A model generated the notes under the pieces. That model was not told the DNA's origin and ran no database searches. It saw only the letters and a list, made by a program, of their open reading frames with translations. 47,541 nucleotides of DNA from Opitutaceae bacterium. Lineage in GTDB: Bacteria; Verrucomicrobiota; Verrucomicrobiia; Opitutales; Opitutaceae. The translations under genes were made by a program, and so were the position numbers. Shown here piece after piece: positions 32,018 through 40,220 of this stretch; position 1 is the first letter of the stretch; each line of letters begins with the position of its first letter. The DNA lies in the NCBI GenBank assembly GCA_024233285.1, contig JACKPU010000012.1, positions 1 to 47,541 of the forward strand. Reading direction: 5' to 3'.

Positions 32018-32275
32018 TCAACTGCGTGGCCGGAGTTTGATGGCGGTGGCGACGATGACGACCAGCACGGCGCTGCCGAGGCCGATGATGGGTCCGGGCT
32101 GCGTCTCGTAGGTGGCGAGATTGCGGCCCGCCAGTTTGATCGCCGCATTGGTCGCGCCATAAAAGAAGAAGAACGAGATCAGGCCCATCGCACAGACCAT
32201 CTTCCAGCTCATCTTGTCGATGAGATGGCAGAGCAGGCGCCAGAAGGAGCCGGGGTTGTCGGGATCGTCGGACAT
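32018..32275 (-). CDS. Small membrane protein of unknown function
   Basis: An 85-residue protein, start ATG 32275 ('MSDDPDNPGSFWRLLCHLID'). It has two hydrophobic segments, 'MVCAMGLISFFFFYGATNAA' and 'IIGLGSAVLVVIVATAIKL', joined by a polar loop with 'TYETQPGP', and ends 'RPRS'. It is not recognised. It abuts the MOSC gene start (no spacer) and is 2 bases from the TIGR03067-like gene upstream, so it is part of a minus-strand run from rmuC. Confidence 0.7.
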   Translation of the reverse strand: MSDDPDNPGSFWRLLCHLIDKMSWKMVCAMGLISFFFFYGATNAAIKLAGRNLATYETQPGPIIGLGSAVLVVIVATAIKLRPRS

Positions 32276-32277
32276 GG

Positions 32278-32643
32278 TCAGGGTTTGCGGCGGTAGGTTG
32301 CCAGATAACACAGTGTGCCGGCCGGAGCGGAAAACGCCACGGGCGATTTTTCATCTTCCAACGCAAAGCAAAGTCGGAGCCGGTCGCCTTGCAATTGGAT
32401 GATACCGGGGATGGTCCGGCCGGCATTCACTCCGGACTGGCCAATCATCTTAATCTGATGATGCGGTTCGGCCGCCAAGATCGAGTAATGGCCCGCGTCG
32501 GTCACGGTGTCGCCGAAGCGCACGGCATAGCCCTCGGCGGTAAATTCCAATTCAACATGGGCAGCCGCATCGACCGGCATGGCCTGGCCGCCAAGTTCGG
32601 CTTTCACCACCTGCCAGGTGCCATGGAGGGACGCGTGATTCAT
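32278..32643 (-). CDS. TIGR03067-like domain protein
   Basis: A 121-residue beta-rich protein, start ATG 32643, overlapping the rmuC stop by four bases. Seen: 'LHGTWQVVKAELGGQAMP', 'LEFTAEGYAVRFGDTVTDAG', 'GRTIPGIIQLQGDRLRLCFA' and 'GTLCYLATYRRKP'. This fits TIGR03067, a lipocalin-like module ('GTW.V..AE..G..' and 'IPGIY.L.GD.L.LCF') common in Planctomycetes and Verrucomicrobia. There is no signal peptide, although many members are exported. The ligand is unknown. Confidence 0.75.
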   Translation of the reverse strand: MNHASLHGTWQVVKAELGGQAMPVDAAAHVELEFTAEGYAVRFGDTVTDAGHYSILAAEPHHQIKMIGQSGVNAGRTIPGIIQLQGDRLRLCFALEDEKSPVAFSAPAGTLCYLATYRRKP

Positions 32644-33956
32644 GGCTCGTCGGATTCGGCGGCCGGGAGCGATTTCTTGGCCTTGGCGCCGAGACGTTTC
32701 AGATCCTCGACCTGATTGAGCAGGTTGCCGCGGCCGGAGTTGAGTTTGCTCATGGCGGCATCGTAATTTTCGCGGGTCTTGGCGAGTTGCTGCCCGATGG
32801 CCTCGAGATCGGAGACGAGACCGACGAACTTGTCGTAGAGCGCGCCGCCGCGATCGGCGATGGCCTGGACGTTCTTGGACTGCCGGTCCTGTTTCCATAG
32901 CGTGGAAATGGTCTTGAGCGTGACAAGCAGGGTGGGGGCGGTGCACAGGATGACCCGGCGATCGAAGGCCCATTCGTAGAGACTGCCGTCGGTTTCTAGG
33001 GCCAGCGTGAAGGCCGGTTCCAGCGGCACAAACATGAGCACGTAGTCAGGCGTGAAGAGTTTGCCGGTGTCCTCGTATTTCTTCGCGCTGAGTTGCTCAA
33101 TATGGGTGCGAACCGCCCGGGCGTGCTCGGCCGAGGCGCTCGCGCGGGTGGCGTCGTCGGTGGCGTTGGCCGCGCGTTCGTAAGCGATGAGCGAGACCTT
33201 GGAATCAATCACCAGGTGGCGATCATCCGGCAGACGCAAAATGACGTCGGGGCGCAGGCGGCGCCCGTCGTCGGTGGTGATCGATTCCTGCGTGTAGTAG
33301 TTCTCGCCCTTGATCAGACCGGACGATTCGAGCAGCCGTTCAAGAATGAGTTCGCCCCAGGCACCACGCGCTTGCGATTGACCCTTGAGGGCGGTGGTCA
33401 GCGCGTGGGCTTCGTCAGTGATCGCGTGGTTGAGCTGGCGCAGCTGTTCGATCTGCGCCTTGAGCGCGGCGCGATCGTCGCTCTCGGTTTTATAAACCGT
33501 ATCCACGCGCTGGCGAAAATCGGTGAGCTGCTGGCGCAGCGGATGAAGCAGGGCCTCGACCTGGGTCTTGTTGTGGTCGGTAAACTTGGCGGACTTTTCC
33601 TCGAGCAACTTGGCGGCGACGGATTGAAACTCGGTCTGCATGGTGGCCCGCAGCTTTTCGAGATCGGACAGGTATTGTTTGGCCAGCGCCTCGCGTTCGG
33701 CGAGCCGGGTTTCGGTGGCCTGCAAGCGCTCGGCCCCGGCCGCACGTTCGGCGGCGAGCTCCGCGGCGAGGGCGGAAAGTTTTTCGCCAAGCGCCGTCCG
33801 GGCGGCCTCCAACTCGCGATTCGATTCGGTCACGCGGGCGACGTCGGTTTCCCTTTGGGCCAGACGCTCGGCCAAGGCGGTTTGGCGCTGCCGCGCAAAC
33901 AGCCAGACGATGACTGCAGCCAAGGCGGCGGACACAAGTGCGGTGGTAAAAATCAC
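32640..33956 (-). CDS. rmuC: RmuC family DNA recombination protein
   Basis: A 438-residue protein. Seen: an N-terminal membrane helix ('TTALVSAALAAVIVWLFA'), a long coiled coil (about 25-190, 'LAERLAQRETDVARVTESNR'), then the RmuC nuclease-like domain: 'ARGAWGELILERLLESSGLI', 'RRLRPDVILRLPDDRHLVID', 'SKVSLIAYERAAN', 'TPDYVLMFVPLEPAF' and 'VLCTAPTLLVTLKTIS'-like text (exact: 'ILCTAPTLLVTLKTI'). The D...DSK signature is that of the restriction-endonuclease-like core. Known: RmuC limits inversion and affects recombination between repeats. The start is a GTG at 33956; no closer ATG is available ahead of the membrane helix. Confidence 0.93.
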   Translation of the reverse strand: MIFTTALVSAALAAVIVWLFARQRQTALAERLAQRETDVARVTESNRELEAARTALGEKLSALAAELAAERAAGAERLQATETRLAEREALAKQYLSDLEKLRATMQTEFQSVAAKLLEEKSAKFTDHNKTQVEALLHPLRQQLTDFRQRVDTVYKTESDDRAALKAQIEQLRQLNHAITDEAHALTTALKGQSQARGAWGELILERLLESSGLIKGENYYTQESITTDDGRRLRPDVILRLPDDRHLVIDSKVSLIAYERAANATDDATRASASAEHARAVRTHIEQLSAKKYEDTGKLFTPDYVLMFVPLEPAFTLALETDGSLYEWAFDRRVILCTAPTLLVTLKTISTLWKQDRQSKNVQAIADRGGALYDKFVGLVSDLEAIGQQLAKTRENYDAAMSKLNSGRGNLLNQVEDLKRLGAKAKKSLPAAESDEP

Positions 33957-34006
33957 GTAAAGCAGGGGGCTGGGAGTTTACTGCAAATCAATGCCTGATG
34001 CGTTCC

Positions 34007-34012
34007 TTGACA
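34007..34012 (+). promoter_or_regulatory. Possible -35 element (TTGACA)
   Basis: A perfect TTGACA lies 78 bases ahead of the receiver-kinase start in the 133-base gap after rmuC (divergent). The matching -10 region (around 34030-34036, GCAAACA) is poor, so this is only a candidate for the promoter of the signalling cluster. Confidence 0.25.
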
Positions 34013-34089
34013 CATCGCGGAGCTGACTGCAAACACGCTGATGCTGAGGATGATGCCTCGGCCAGATTTAAAGCTTCCAGCAAAAATCA

Positions 34090-35232
34090 ATGGTGACAGA
34101 AACTACACCCGCCGCCACGGAAACCGTGGGCAAGCCGGCTGTTCTGGTCGTGGACGACGAATATGGTCCGCGCGAATCGATCGCCTTCACCTTGTCCTCG
34201 GAATTTGCCGTGGATACAGCCTCCCGGGCCAATGAAGCGCTGCACAAGCTCCGGCAGAAGAGCTATGCGACGGTCGTGCTCGATATCCGCATGCCGGAAA
34301 TGGACGGCATCCGTGCTTTGGAAGAGTTGCGCAAGATCGATACCGACGTGTCGGTCATCATGCTGACCGGCTATGGGACGCTTCACACCGCGCAACAGGC
34401 GATGGTTGGCGGTGCCAACCAGTATCTGCGGAAACCGCCGGATGTGAACGAACTGATCGAAGCGGTCCGCAAGCAGACGGCCGCGACCAGGATGCGCCGT
34501 CAGCAGACGGAAATGAACCGCCGCACCCAGGAGCTGAACGAGGCATTGAAGCAGGAAATCCAGAAAGCTGAGCCCCATATCTGGCAATCGCGCGCTTCGG
34601 TGGAGTTGGTGCACGACCTGAACAACCCCCTGACGGTGGTCATCGGTTACGCGGCTTTGCTGGTGGAGGAAGCTCGCTCCATGGCCAAGGCCGGGAACGG
34701 GGATTCTGGCAAGCTGCGCGATTACGCCGCGGTGGTGGAGCGGGCCGCCGAGTATTGCCATCACCTTTCCGAGAACTGGCGGCTGGCCTCGCGCAATCAT
34801 GTCGAATACGCCACCGTGGATCTCTGTGCCGTGGCGAAGGAAGTCCGGCAGGTGATATTTTTCGACAACCAAACGATTCAATTCGAAGGCGAACCGAGTG
34901 CGCTGGTGCGGGGGTCACGCTTCGAGTTGATGCGCGTTTTTCAAAACCTCTTCAAAAACGCGCTTGAGGCCGGGGCGACGAAACTGCTGCTGACCGTGAA
35001 GCAGAATGGCGCGCAGTATGAACTCATGCTGGTGGACAACGGTTCCGGCATCCCGAACGAGTCGATCAAGAAGGTGCTCAAGGGTGGCTTCAGCAGCAAA
35101 TCCGGCGGCACGGGGCTCGGATTGAGCATTTGCCGGCATCTGCTCAGTGCTCACGGCGCCACGTTCGAACTCGAATCGACCGCGGGTGCCGGCACCACGG
35201 TGAAGATGGTGTTTCCGGCTGCGAAATCGTGA
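34090..35232 (+). CDS. Receiver-histidine kinase hybrid (REC-HisKA-HATPase)
   Basis: A 380-residue cytoplasmic protein. Residues 16-130 are a receiver with 'VLVVDDEYGPRES', phospho-acceptor Asp65 in 'TVVLDIRMPEMDG', 'MLTGYGTLHTA' and Lys115 in 'YLRKPPD'. A coiled linker ('RRQQTEMNRRTQELNEALKQ') leads to a kinase core with His175 in 'VELVHDLNNPLTVV', an N box 'VFQNLFKNALEAG' (Asn290), 'VDNGSGIP' and 'GGTGLGLSICRH'. All motifs are intact. Known: REC-first kinases receive phosphate from other kinases or act as cyanobacterial-type hybrid sensors. No output domain is present. It is the first gene of the 34.1-41.1 kb run, 40 bases ahead of the ketosynthase-like gene. Confidence 0.92.
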   Translation: MVTETTPAATETVGKPAVLVVDDEYGPRESIAFTLSSEFAVDTASRANEALHKLRQKSYATVVLDIRMPEMDGIRALEELRKIDTDVSVIMLTGYGTLHTAQQAMVGGANQYLRKPPDVNELIEAVRKQTAATRMRRQQTEMNRRTQELNEALKQEIQKAEPHIWQSRASVELVHDLNNPLTVVIGYAALLVEEARSMAKAGNGDSGKLRDYAAVVERAAEYCHHLSENWRLASRNHVEYATVDLCAVAKEVRQVIFFDNQTIQFEGEPSALVRGSRFELMRVFQNLFKNALEAGATKLLLTVKQNGAQYELMLVDNGSGIPNESIKKVLKGGFSSKSGGTGLGLSICRHLLSAHGATFELESTAGAGTTVKMVFPAAKS

Positions 35233-35272
35233 GCGGACCATCCTTCAATGTGCAGGGCACGGGGGGGAGGTT

Positions 35273-36478
35273 ATGAAGCGGCGGCGCGTCAAGATCACAG
35301 GCCTCGGTCCGGTGACGCCGGCAGGCTGCGGCCGGGTCGATTTTTGGCGCGGCATCCTTGAGTCGCGCTCCTATGTGCGCGAATTGCAGGCTTTGGCCAA
35401 ATACAAGAGCGGCGATTTTGTCGGCGCCGAAGTCGATGACGCAGCGATCACTGACATCGTGATCGCGCTCGAGGCCGACAAATTGCCCCGACACACCCAG
35501 TTTGCAATCGCCGGAGCGGAACTCGCCCTGCGGGATGCCGGCTTGAGTCTGGCGAGTGTGCGCGACCTGGATCCACTGGTGATTGCAGGCGCATCGCTGA
35601 TGGATTTCGGGGTGATGAACAAGGTCATGGATCGCATCGCCAAAACCGGTCCGGACTTTGGGGTGCCCAGCGCGGTGTTTTCCTCCTCGGTCAGCGCGAT
35701 CTCCGGTTCGATCGCCGAGCGCATCGGCGGGCGCACGCAGACGATGGCTTTGCAAAGCGCGTGTTGTTCGGGCTTGGATGCAATCGGGCACGCAGCGAAT
35801 CGGATCGCCGCGGGTGAAGTAGAAATCGCCATCTGCGGCGGCACGGAGGCGCCACTTTATTTTCATCCGATGCTTGAGTTGCGCATGGCCGGTCTGGCGC
35901 CGGCGACGGCCGAGCTGCCGGGACGGATGTGCCGGCCTTTTGATCAGTGGCGCACGACCGGGGTTATCGGGGAAGGCGCCTGTCTGATGGTGTTGGAACC
36001 GGAGGACAGCCCGCGGCCCGCGCATGCCTACATTGACGGTTACGCTTATGCCACCGATCCGGTGGGGCGGCCGCTTGAAGGTTTGGCTGAGGCCATCCGC
36101 TTGGCGCTGGCCAACGCCGGCCGCCGCTTGAGCGAGATTGAGTGCATCAATGCCTGGGGACCGGGTCACAAATTGGTGGACCGGGCCGAGGCCCAGGTGC
36201 TGTATGCAACCTTTGGGGCGGCGCTGGCGGATATCCCGGTGGTTTCCATCAAGGGCGCGATTGGCAACCCGCTCGGTGCGGCCGGCGCCATTCAAGTGGG
36301 CGCGGCAGCCCTGGCGATCGCGGATGAAATGATCCCGCCCACGGTCAACTGGCAGTTCCCCGATCCGGATTGTCCGCTCAACCTCAGCGCCAAGGCGCGG
36401 GCGGTTTCCCACCACGTCACCTTGGTCAACTCGCACGGCTTGTCCGGCACGAACGCATGTCTGGTCCTGAGCAACTGA
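35273..36478 (+). CDS. Ketosynthase (FabF-fold) protein with altered catalytic triad
   Basis: A 401-residue beta-ketoacyl-ACP synthase fold protein with a strong GGAGG just before ATG 35273. Seen: 'ITGLGPVTPAGCG', nucleophile Cys164 in 'QSACCSGLDAIG', 'GGTEAPLYFHP', 'RPFDQWRTTGVIGEGA' and 'LGAAGAIQVGAAA'. Odd: the first catalytic His of the NAHGT motif is Trp295 ('INAWGPGH'), and the second His of the K-x-x-x-GH motif is Asn332 ('KGAIGNPLGAAG', Lys327 kept). The gatekeeper Phe of NSFGFGGTN is His388 ('NSHGLSGTN'). Known: His-His are needed for decarboxylation in FabF-type enzymes. It may bind or transfer acyl groups without normal condensation. Its end overlaps the next kinase gene by 22 bases. 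Confidence 0.88.
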   Translation: MKRRRVKITGLGPVTPAGCGRVDFWRGILESRSYVRELQALAKYKSGDFVGAEVDDAAITDIVIALEADKLPRHTQFAIAGAELALRDAGLSLASVRDLDPLVIAGASLMDFGVMNKVMDRIAKTGPDFGVPSAVFSSSVSAISGSIAERIGGRTQTMALQSACCSGLDAIGHAANRIAAGEVEIAICGGTEAPLYFHPMLELRMAGLAPATAELPGRMCRPFDQWRTTGVIGEGACLMVLEPEDSPRPAHAYIDGYAYATDPVGRPLEGLAEAIRLALANAGRRLSEIECINAWGPGHKLVDRAEAQVLYATFGAALADIPVVSIKGAIGNPLGAAGAIQVGAAALAIADEMIPPTVNWQFPDPDCPLNLSAKARAVSHHVTLVNSHGLSGTNACLVLSN

Positions 36479-38457
36479 TCCTGCACCCGGCGTCCCTGGC
36501 CGCGATCGCCGCCCTGATGGTGGGCTTCGGTGCGCTGTGGGCCAATCCCAAGCGGGCGATCAATCGCGTATTCTTTACGGGGTCGTTGCATGTGTCGGCA
36601 TGGCTGCTGTGTTTCGAACTGGCAGTGGGTCGGGAGGGCGGGTTGCTCTGGCTGCGCTGGGCCACGGCGATCGGTGGATTTCTGCCGTTGCATCTGTGGA
36701 CCCTTGCGGCGGTGGTGCGGGGGATATCTTCGCGGGTCTGGCTGCGCCGCGCGTGGCCGTGGTTATTGGCGGCGGTCGTGCTGGCAGTGATATGTTTCAG
36801 CGATTGGTTCATCCCGAGTTATTCCTCACGCGATGCGAAGGTCTTCGGTCTCGGCTATTTTGTTTATATCGGCGGCGTGCTCGCGCTTTATCTGGTGCTG
36901 TTGGTGCAAACCCTTTGGCAGGCGCGGGCAACCAGCGGGGTGCAGCGCCTCGAATTGCAAGTGCTGCTGCTTGGTGGCTGCGCGGCGTGCTTCACCGCGA
37001 TCACGCTCATGGTATTGAACGCGATCGTGCAGGATCCGATTTACATCCGCCTGCAACCGCTGGTCGTGCTCGTGTTTTATGGTGGCACGGCCTGGGCGAT
37101 GCTGACCTCGCGCGTGTTCGATGCGCGGCACATGCTGTTCATCGGTCTCCAGAAGCTGTTTCTGGTGCTGGCGGTTGCGCTCTTCATCTGGGCTGCGAAT
37201 GAATTGCTGGCGATGCTGATGCCGCCGCCGCTGGCCTTCGTCCTCGCGATCGGCCTCGGCCTCTGGTTCGCGGCCTCGGCGGGACCATGGTTTCAACTGG
37301 TTTTCGACGTCAACCTGCGCGGCGAAGATGCGCGCCGCGCTGCGTTCAAGGCGGCCCGCAGTGAGTCCCGCCCGGAGCGCCTGGAATCGGCGTTCGTGCA
37401 ACTGCTGCGCAGTTGGTCCAATGCCGACCGCGCCTACGTCTTGATGCATGCCAACGGCCAGTTGCGGGGCGAGGGCATGGAATTGCCGGCCAACGGCGAA
37501 GTGGTGCGCGCGTTGTCGGAATTGCGCTGGGCGACCCCGGAGCGACTGGCCCGTCAGAAACTGGAGCCGCATGAGATCGGACTGCAGCGTTTCATGGCGG
37601 AGGAAAACATCGGTGTCATGGTTGCACTGGGCGGACAAAGCCTGAATCTGATTCTGGCGGTGGGCGTGCCCGTGACGCGGAGACCGTTCACTTATCCGCA
37701 GGTGGCGCAGCTCGTCGAGCTCGCGTCGATCATGGAAAGCGCGATGGATCGCGCGCAGTATTCCGTCAAGGCCCAGCACGCTGAGCAGCTCGCGACCGTC
37801 GGCTTGCTCGGGGCGAGCCTGGCGCACGAGATCCGCAACCCGCTCGTCACGATCAAAACGTTCGTGCAACTGCTGCCCAAGCACTACGCGGATCCGATCT
37901 TCCGGGAAAAATTTTTCACACTCATTGGCGAGGAGGTGTCGCGGATCGACCGATTGACCGAACAGCTCCTCGACCTGGCCACGCCGCGGGCCTACACGCC
38001 GAAACCGGTCGAGCTGCACGCCGTGCTCTTAAACAGCGTCGAACTGGCCTCGGCCAAGGCGGATGACCGCCAGATCCGGATCATCAAGGAATTCCACGCC
38101 GCGCCCGACACGGTGTTCACGGATTCCAATGCCGTGAAGCAGGTCCTGCTGAACCTGTGCTTCAATGCCATTCAGGCCGTGGAGCACCAGGAAGGTGATC
38201 GTTGGATCAAGCTCACGACGCAAAACCTGGCCGACGGCGTGCAACTGGTGATCGAGGACAATGGCCCGGGCATTGCAGCCGAGATGTTGCCGCGTTTGTT
38301 CCAACCCTTTCAGTCCAGCAAATCGACAGGGTTTGGACTTGGATTGGCGATTTGCAGCGACATTCTACGCAGTCTCAAGGCGACCATAACCGTGGATCCA
38401 CCCACGGCCGGTCGCGGCGCAACCTTCCGCATCAACTTTCCATGCCGAGCCTCCTGA
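36457..38457 (+). CDS. Membrane histidine kinase (multi-TM sensor, GAF, kinase core)
   Basis: A 666-residue sensor kinase, start ATG 36457, 22 bases inside the ketosynthase gene. The N-terminal ~275 residues have about eight membrane helices ('HPASLAAIAALMVGFGALWA', 'YFVYIGGVLALYLVLLVQTL', 'PPLAFVLAIGLGLWFAAS'). A GAF-like domain (about 300-435) follows, then HisKA with His457 in 'SLAHEIRNPLVTIKTFVQLL', N box 'VLLNLCFNAIQAVE' (Asn570), 'IEDNGPGIA' and 'GFGLGLAICSDI'. All kinase motifs are intact. The 8-TM + GAF + kinase order resembles PrsK kinases, but no PEP-CTERM or exosortase genes are seen. It is likely to sense a membrane or lipid signal; that is inference. Confidence 0.9.
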   Translation: MSGPEQLILHPASLAAIAALMVGFGALWANPKRAINRVFFTGSLHVSAWLLCFELAVGREGGLLWLRWATAIGGFLPLHLWTLAAVVRGISSRVWLRRAWPWLLAAVVLAVICFSDWFIPSYSSRDAKVFGLGYFVYIGGVLALYLVLLVQTLWQARATSGVQRLELQVLLLGGCAACFTAITLMVLNAIVQDPIYIRLQPLVVLVFYGGTAWAMLTSRVFDARHMLFIGLQKLFLVLAVALFIWAANELLAMLMPPPLAFVLAIGLGLWFAASAGPWFQLVFDVNLRGEDARRAAFKAARSESRPERLESAFVQLLRSWSNADRAYVLMHANGQLRGEGMELPANGEVVRALSELRWATPERLARQKLEPHEIGLQRFMAEENIGVMVALGGQSLNLILAVGVPVTRRPFTYPQVAQLVELASIMESAMDRAQYSVKAQHAEQLATVGLLGASLAHEIRNPLVTIKTFVQLLPKHYADPIFREKFFTLIGEEVSRIDRLTEQLLDLATPRAYTPKPVELHAVLLNSVELASAKADDRQIRIIKEFHAAPDTVFTDSNAVKQVLLNLCFNAIQAVEHQEGDRWIKLTTQNLADGVQLVIEDNGPGIAAEMLPRLFQPFQSSKSTGFGLGLAICSDILRSLKATITVDPPTAGRGATFRINFPCRAS

Positions 38458-40220
38458 TCCTCGCCACTGCTGACGATGACCTGGCCGCTGCTTGGGAACG
38501 CCAAATCCCGCAAGGGCGTTCGATTGTCCGGTTGACGCCGCAAAGTTTTCCCGGCGGATCGCGTCCGGGATTTTCGGCCGTGGTCGTGCTGGATGCCGCT
38601 GCGGAGGCGCAACTGCCGGCGTTTCTCGCCTCCTATCCGACGATCTACGTGGGCGAACCGCGCAGTCTGCCGTTTGAGCAGGCGCGCATGACGCATCGCG
38701 CGAAGGTTTATCTATCCTACGATGAAAGCAGCCGGCGGCTAAGCGACTTCATCGATTTGCTGGAAGAGCTGGCCGAGAAGCAGTCGATGGTGGAAATCCT
38801 GGTTGAAAAGAGCCGCCGGGCCGAGGTCACGCGCAGTGTGCCCAAACAACCGGCGCCAGTGGATACGATTGAGTTGTGGGACTTCCTCGAAGGTGCGGTG
38901 GAGAACCTCGATACGCGTGACCGCCTGATCGCCGAGTTTCGCCGCGCCTCGCGCCAACTGCTGCATGCGTCGCATGCGGTCTTCTTTCTGCGCGAAGGCG
39001 ATGGATTCCGGGCCGATCGCGGCACCTCTTATTTCGGTCTTGATGATCCGTTGGTCGCCTTTCTGGAAACGCATCCGGTCGTGATTGACGGCACGAATTG
39101 GGACAGCCCGGCCGATCCGGTGGCCGAGCTCGCGGTGCGCAACCGGCTGGCGATGTGGGGTGCGCGCTTGCTCGTGCCCGTGCACGACAACGGCCGGCTG
39201 CTGGGCTTGATCGCTTTGGGTGTGCGCGATGACGGCCAGCCCTACGAGGACACCGACCGCACCCGCGCGGTTTTCTTCGCGCGGTTGCTGCGCCATTTCC
39301 TCAGTCGATCGTCACAGGTCAGCCGCTTGTCGCAGCTCGCCGAACAATCGGCGCTCGGCGCGAAATACCTGCCCAGCACCTTGCTGCTGGCGGCGGGCGA
39401 AACGGTGCCGCGGCACGTCCCTTTGGTGGTGCGCGATCTGATTGGCCGCGTGCGCCGCTCGCGTGAAGTGTGCCGCATTTCGCCCAGTGCCGATCAACCG
39501 TTTCGGGCAAGCGCCGGTCTGATGGCGGAATCAAACGGGGTCTGGGCGTTTTGGGAGGAAGCCAGCTCGGAAGTGCATGACGCCGCGGGCCGGAGTCGGG
39601 AGGAACGCCGTGGTCTTTTGCGTGAGCTTGCACTGACTCTCAGTCATGAGCTCGGCAACGCCTTGGTTTCGCTCGCGACTTTCCGGCAGATGAAAGACCG
39701 ACCGCTGTCGGCCGAAATGGCAAAAACCCTGCGGGCGGACATCGGGCAGTTGGAGAAACTTAACCAACGTCTCGGCATGATGCAAAATCTGGACGAGATC
39801 GAGCCGACTGAAATGGACATGCGCGATTTCGTGCAAAGACTGGGCGACAGCGGCGGCATCGAGGTCGAAGTCGGCCCGGATGCCGTGCGTTTGATTGCTG
39901 CGGAGGGGTTATTGGAATTCGCCTTCAGTTCACTGATCGAGTCGCTTTCGGAAAATCAAGTCGGCGCCAAGCAGCCCGGACTCACCTTGCAACTGAGATC
40001 CACCGGCTCCGGTGACGAATTGACCGCCTTGCTCTCGATCAAGGGACGAAATCTTGAACTCGAGGGCATCCTGCCCGAGCCCGTTGATGGGGCCGTGCCC
40101 AACCAAGGCCGCATCGCGGTATTTCTGGCGAAGGAAATCCTGCGCTTGCATCGCGGGGAGATTCACGCCGGACCCGGGATTCAAGGCACCGAGATTTTGA
40201 TTTCCCTGCGTTCATGCTAG
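38442..40220 (+). CDS. GAF protein with degenerate receiver and kinase core
   Basis: A 592-residue cytoplasmic protein, start ATG 38442, overlapping the kinase gene by 16 bases. Residues 1-120 look like a decayed receiver ('LLILATADDDLAAAWERQ', 'FSAVVVLDAAAEA' with Asp51). A GAF domain covers about 160-290 ('GARLLVPVHDNGRLLGLIAL'). A HisKA-like helix has His402 in 'LTLSHELGNALVSLATF'. The HATPase part (about 455-592) keeps only a weak N box ('LEFAFSSLIESLSENQVG') and a C-terminal 'HRGEIHAGPGIQGTEILISL'. The DxGxG and GxGLGL ATP-binding motifs are missing. It is therefore probably a pseudokinase or phosphotransfer partner of the preceding kinase. Confidence 0.8.
   Translation: MPSLLILATADDDLAAAWERQIPQGRSIVRLTPQSFPGGSRPGFSAVVVLDAAAEAQLPAFLASYPTIYVGEPRSLPFEQARMTHRAKVYLSYDESSRRLSDFIDLLEELAEKQSMVEILVEKSRRAEVTRSVPKQPAPVDTIELWDFLEGAVENLDTRDRLIAEFRRASRQLLHASHAVFFLREGDGFRADRGTSYFGLDDPLVAFLETHPVVIDGTNWDSPADPVAELAVRNRLAMWGARLLVPVHDNGRLLGLIALGVRDDGQPYEDTDRTRAVFFARLLRHFLSRSSQVSRLSQLAEQSALGAKYLPSTLLLAAGETVPRHVPLVVRDLIGRVRRSREVCRISPSADQPFRASAGLMAESNGVWAFWEEASSEVHDAAGRSREERRGLLRELALTLSHELGNALVSLATFRQMKDRPLSAEMAKTLRADIGQLEKLNQRLGMMQNLDEIEPTEMDMRDFVQRLGDSGGIEVEVGPDAVRLIAAEGLLEFAFSSLIESLSENQVGAKQPGLTLQLRSTGSGDELTALLSIKGRNLELEGILPEPVDGAVPNQGRIAVFLAKEILRLHRGEIHAGPGIQGTEILISLRSC

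Noticed and set aside
35144..36436. Minus-strand open frame of 430 codons over the ketosynthase
   Set aside because: Antisense to a well-supported gene, biased composition (Arg, His, Gly), no domain.
36826..38019. Minus-strand open frame of 397 codons over the membrane kinase
   Set aside because: It opposes the kinase gene with all its motifs; composition is Arg/Gln/His rich and non-protein-like.
36457..38457. PrsK-type PEP-CTERM kinase
   Set aside because: The 8-TM, GAF, kinase order is similar, but no exosortase, PrsR or PEP-CTERM protein is in the window, so I did not use the name.
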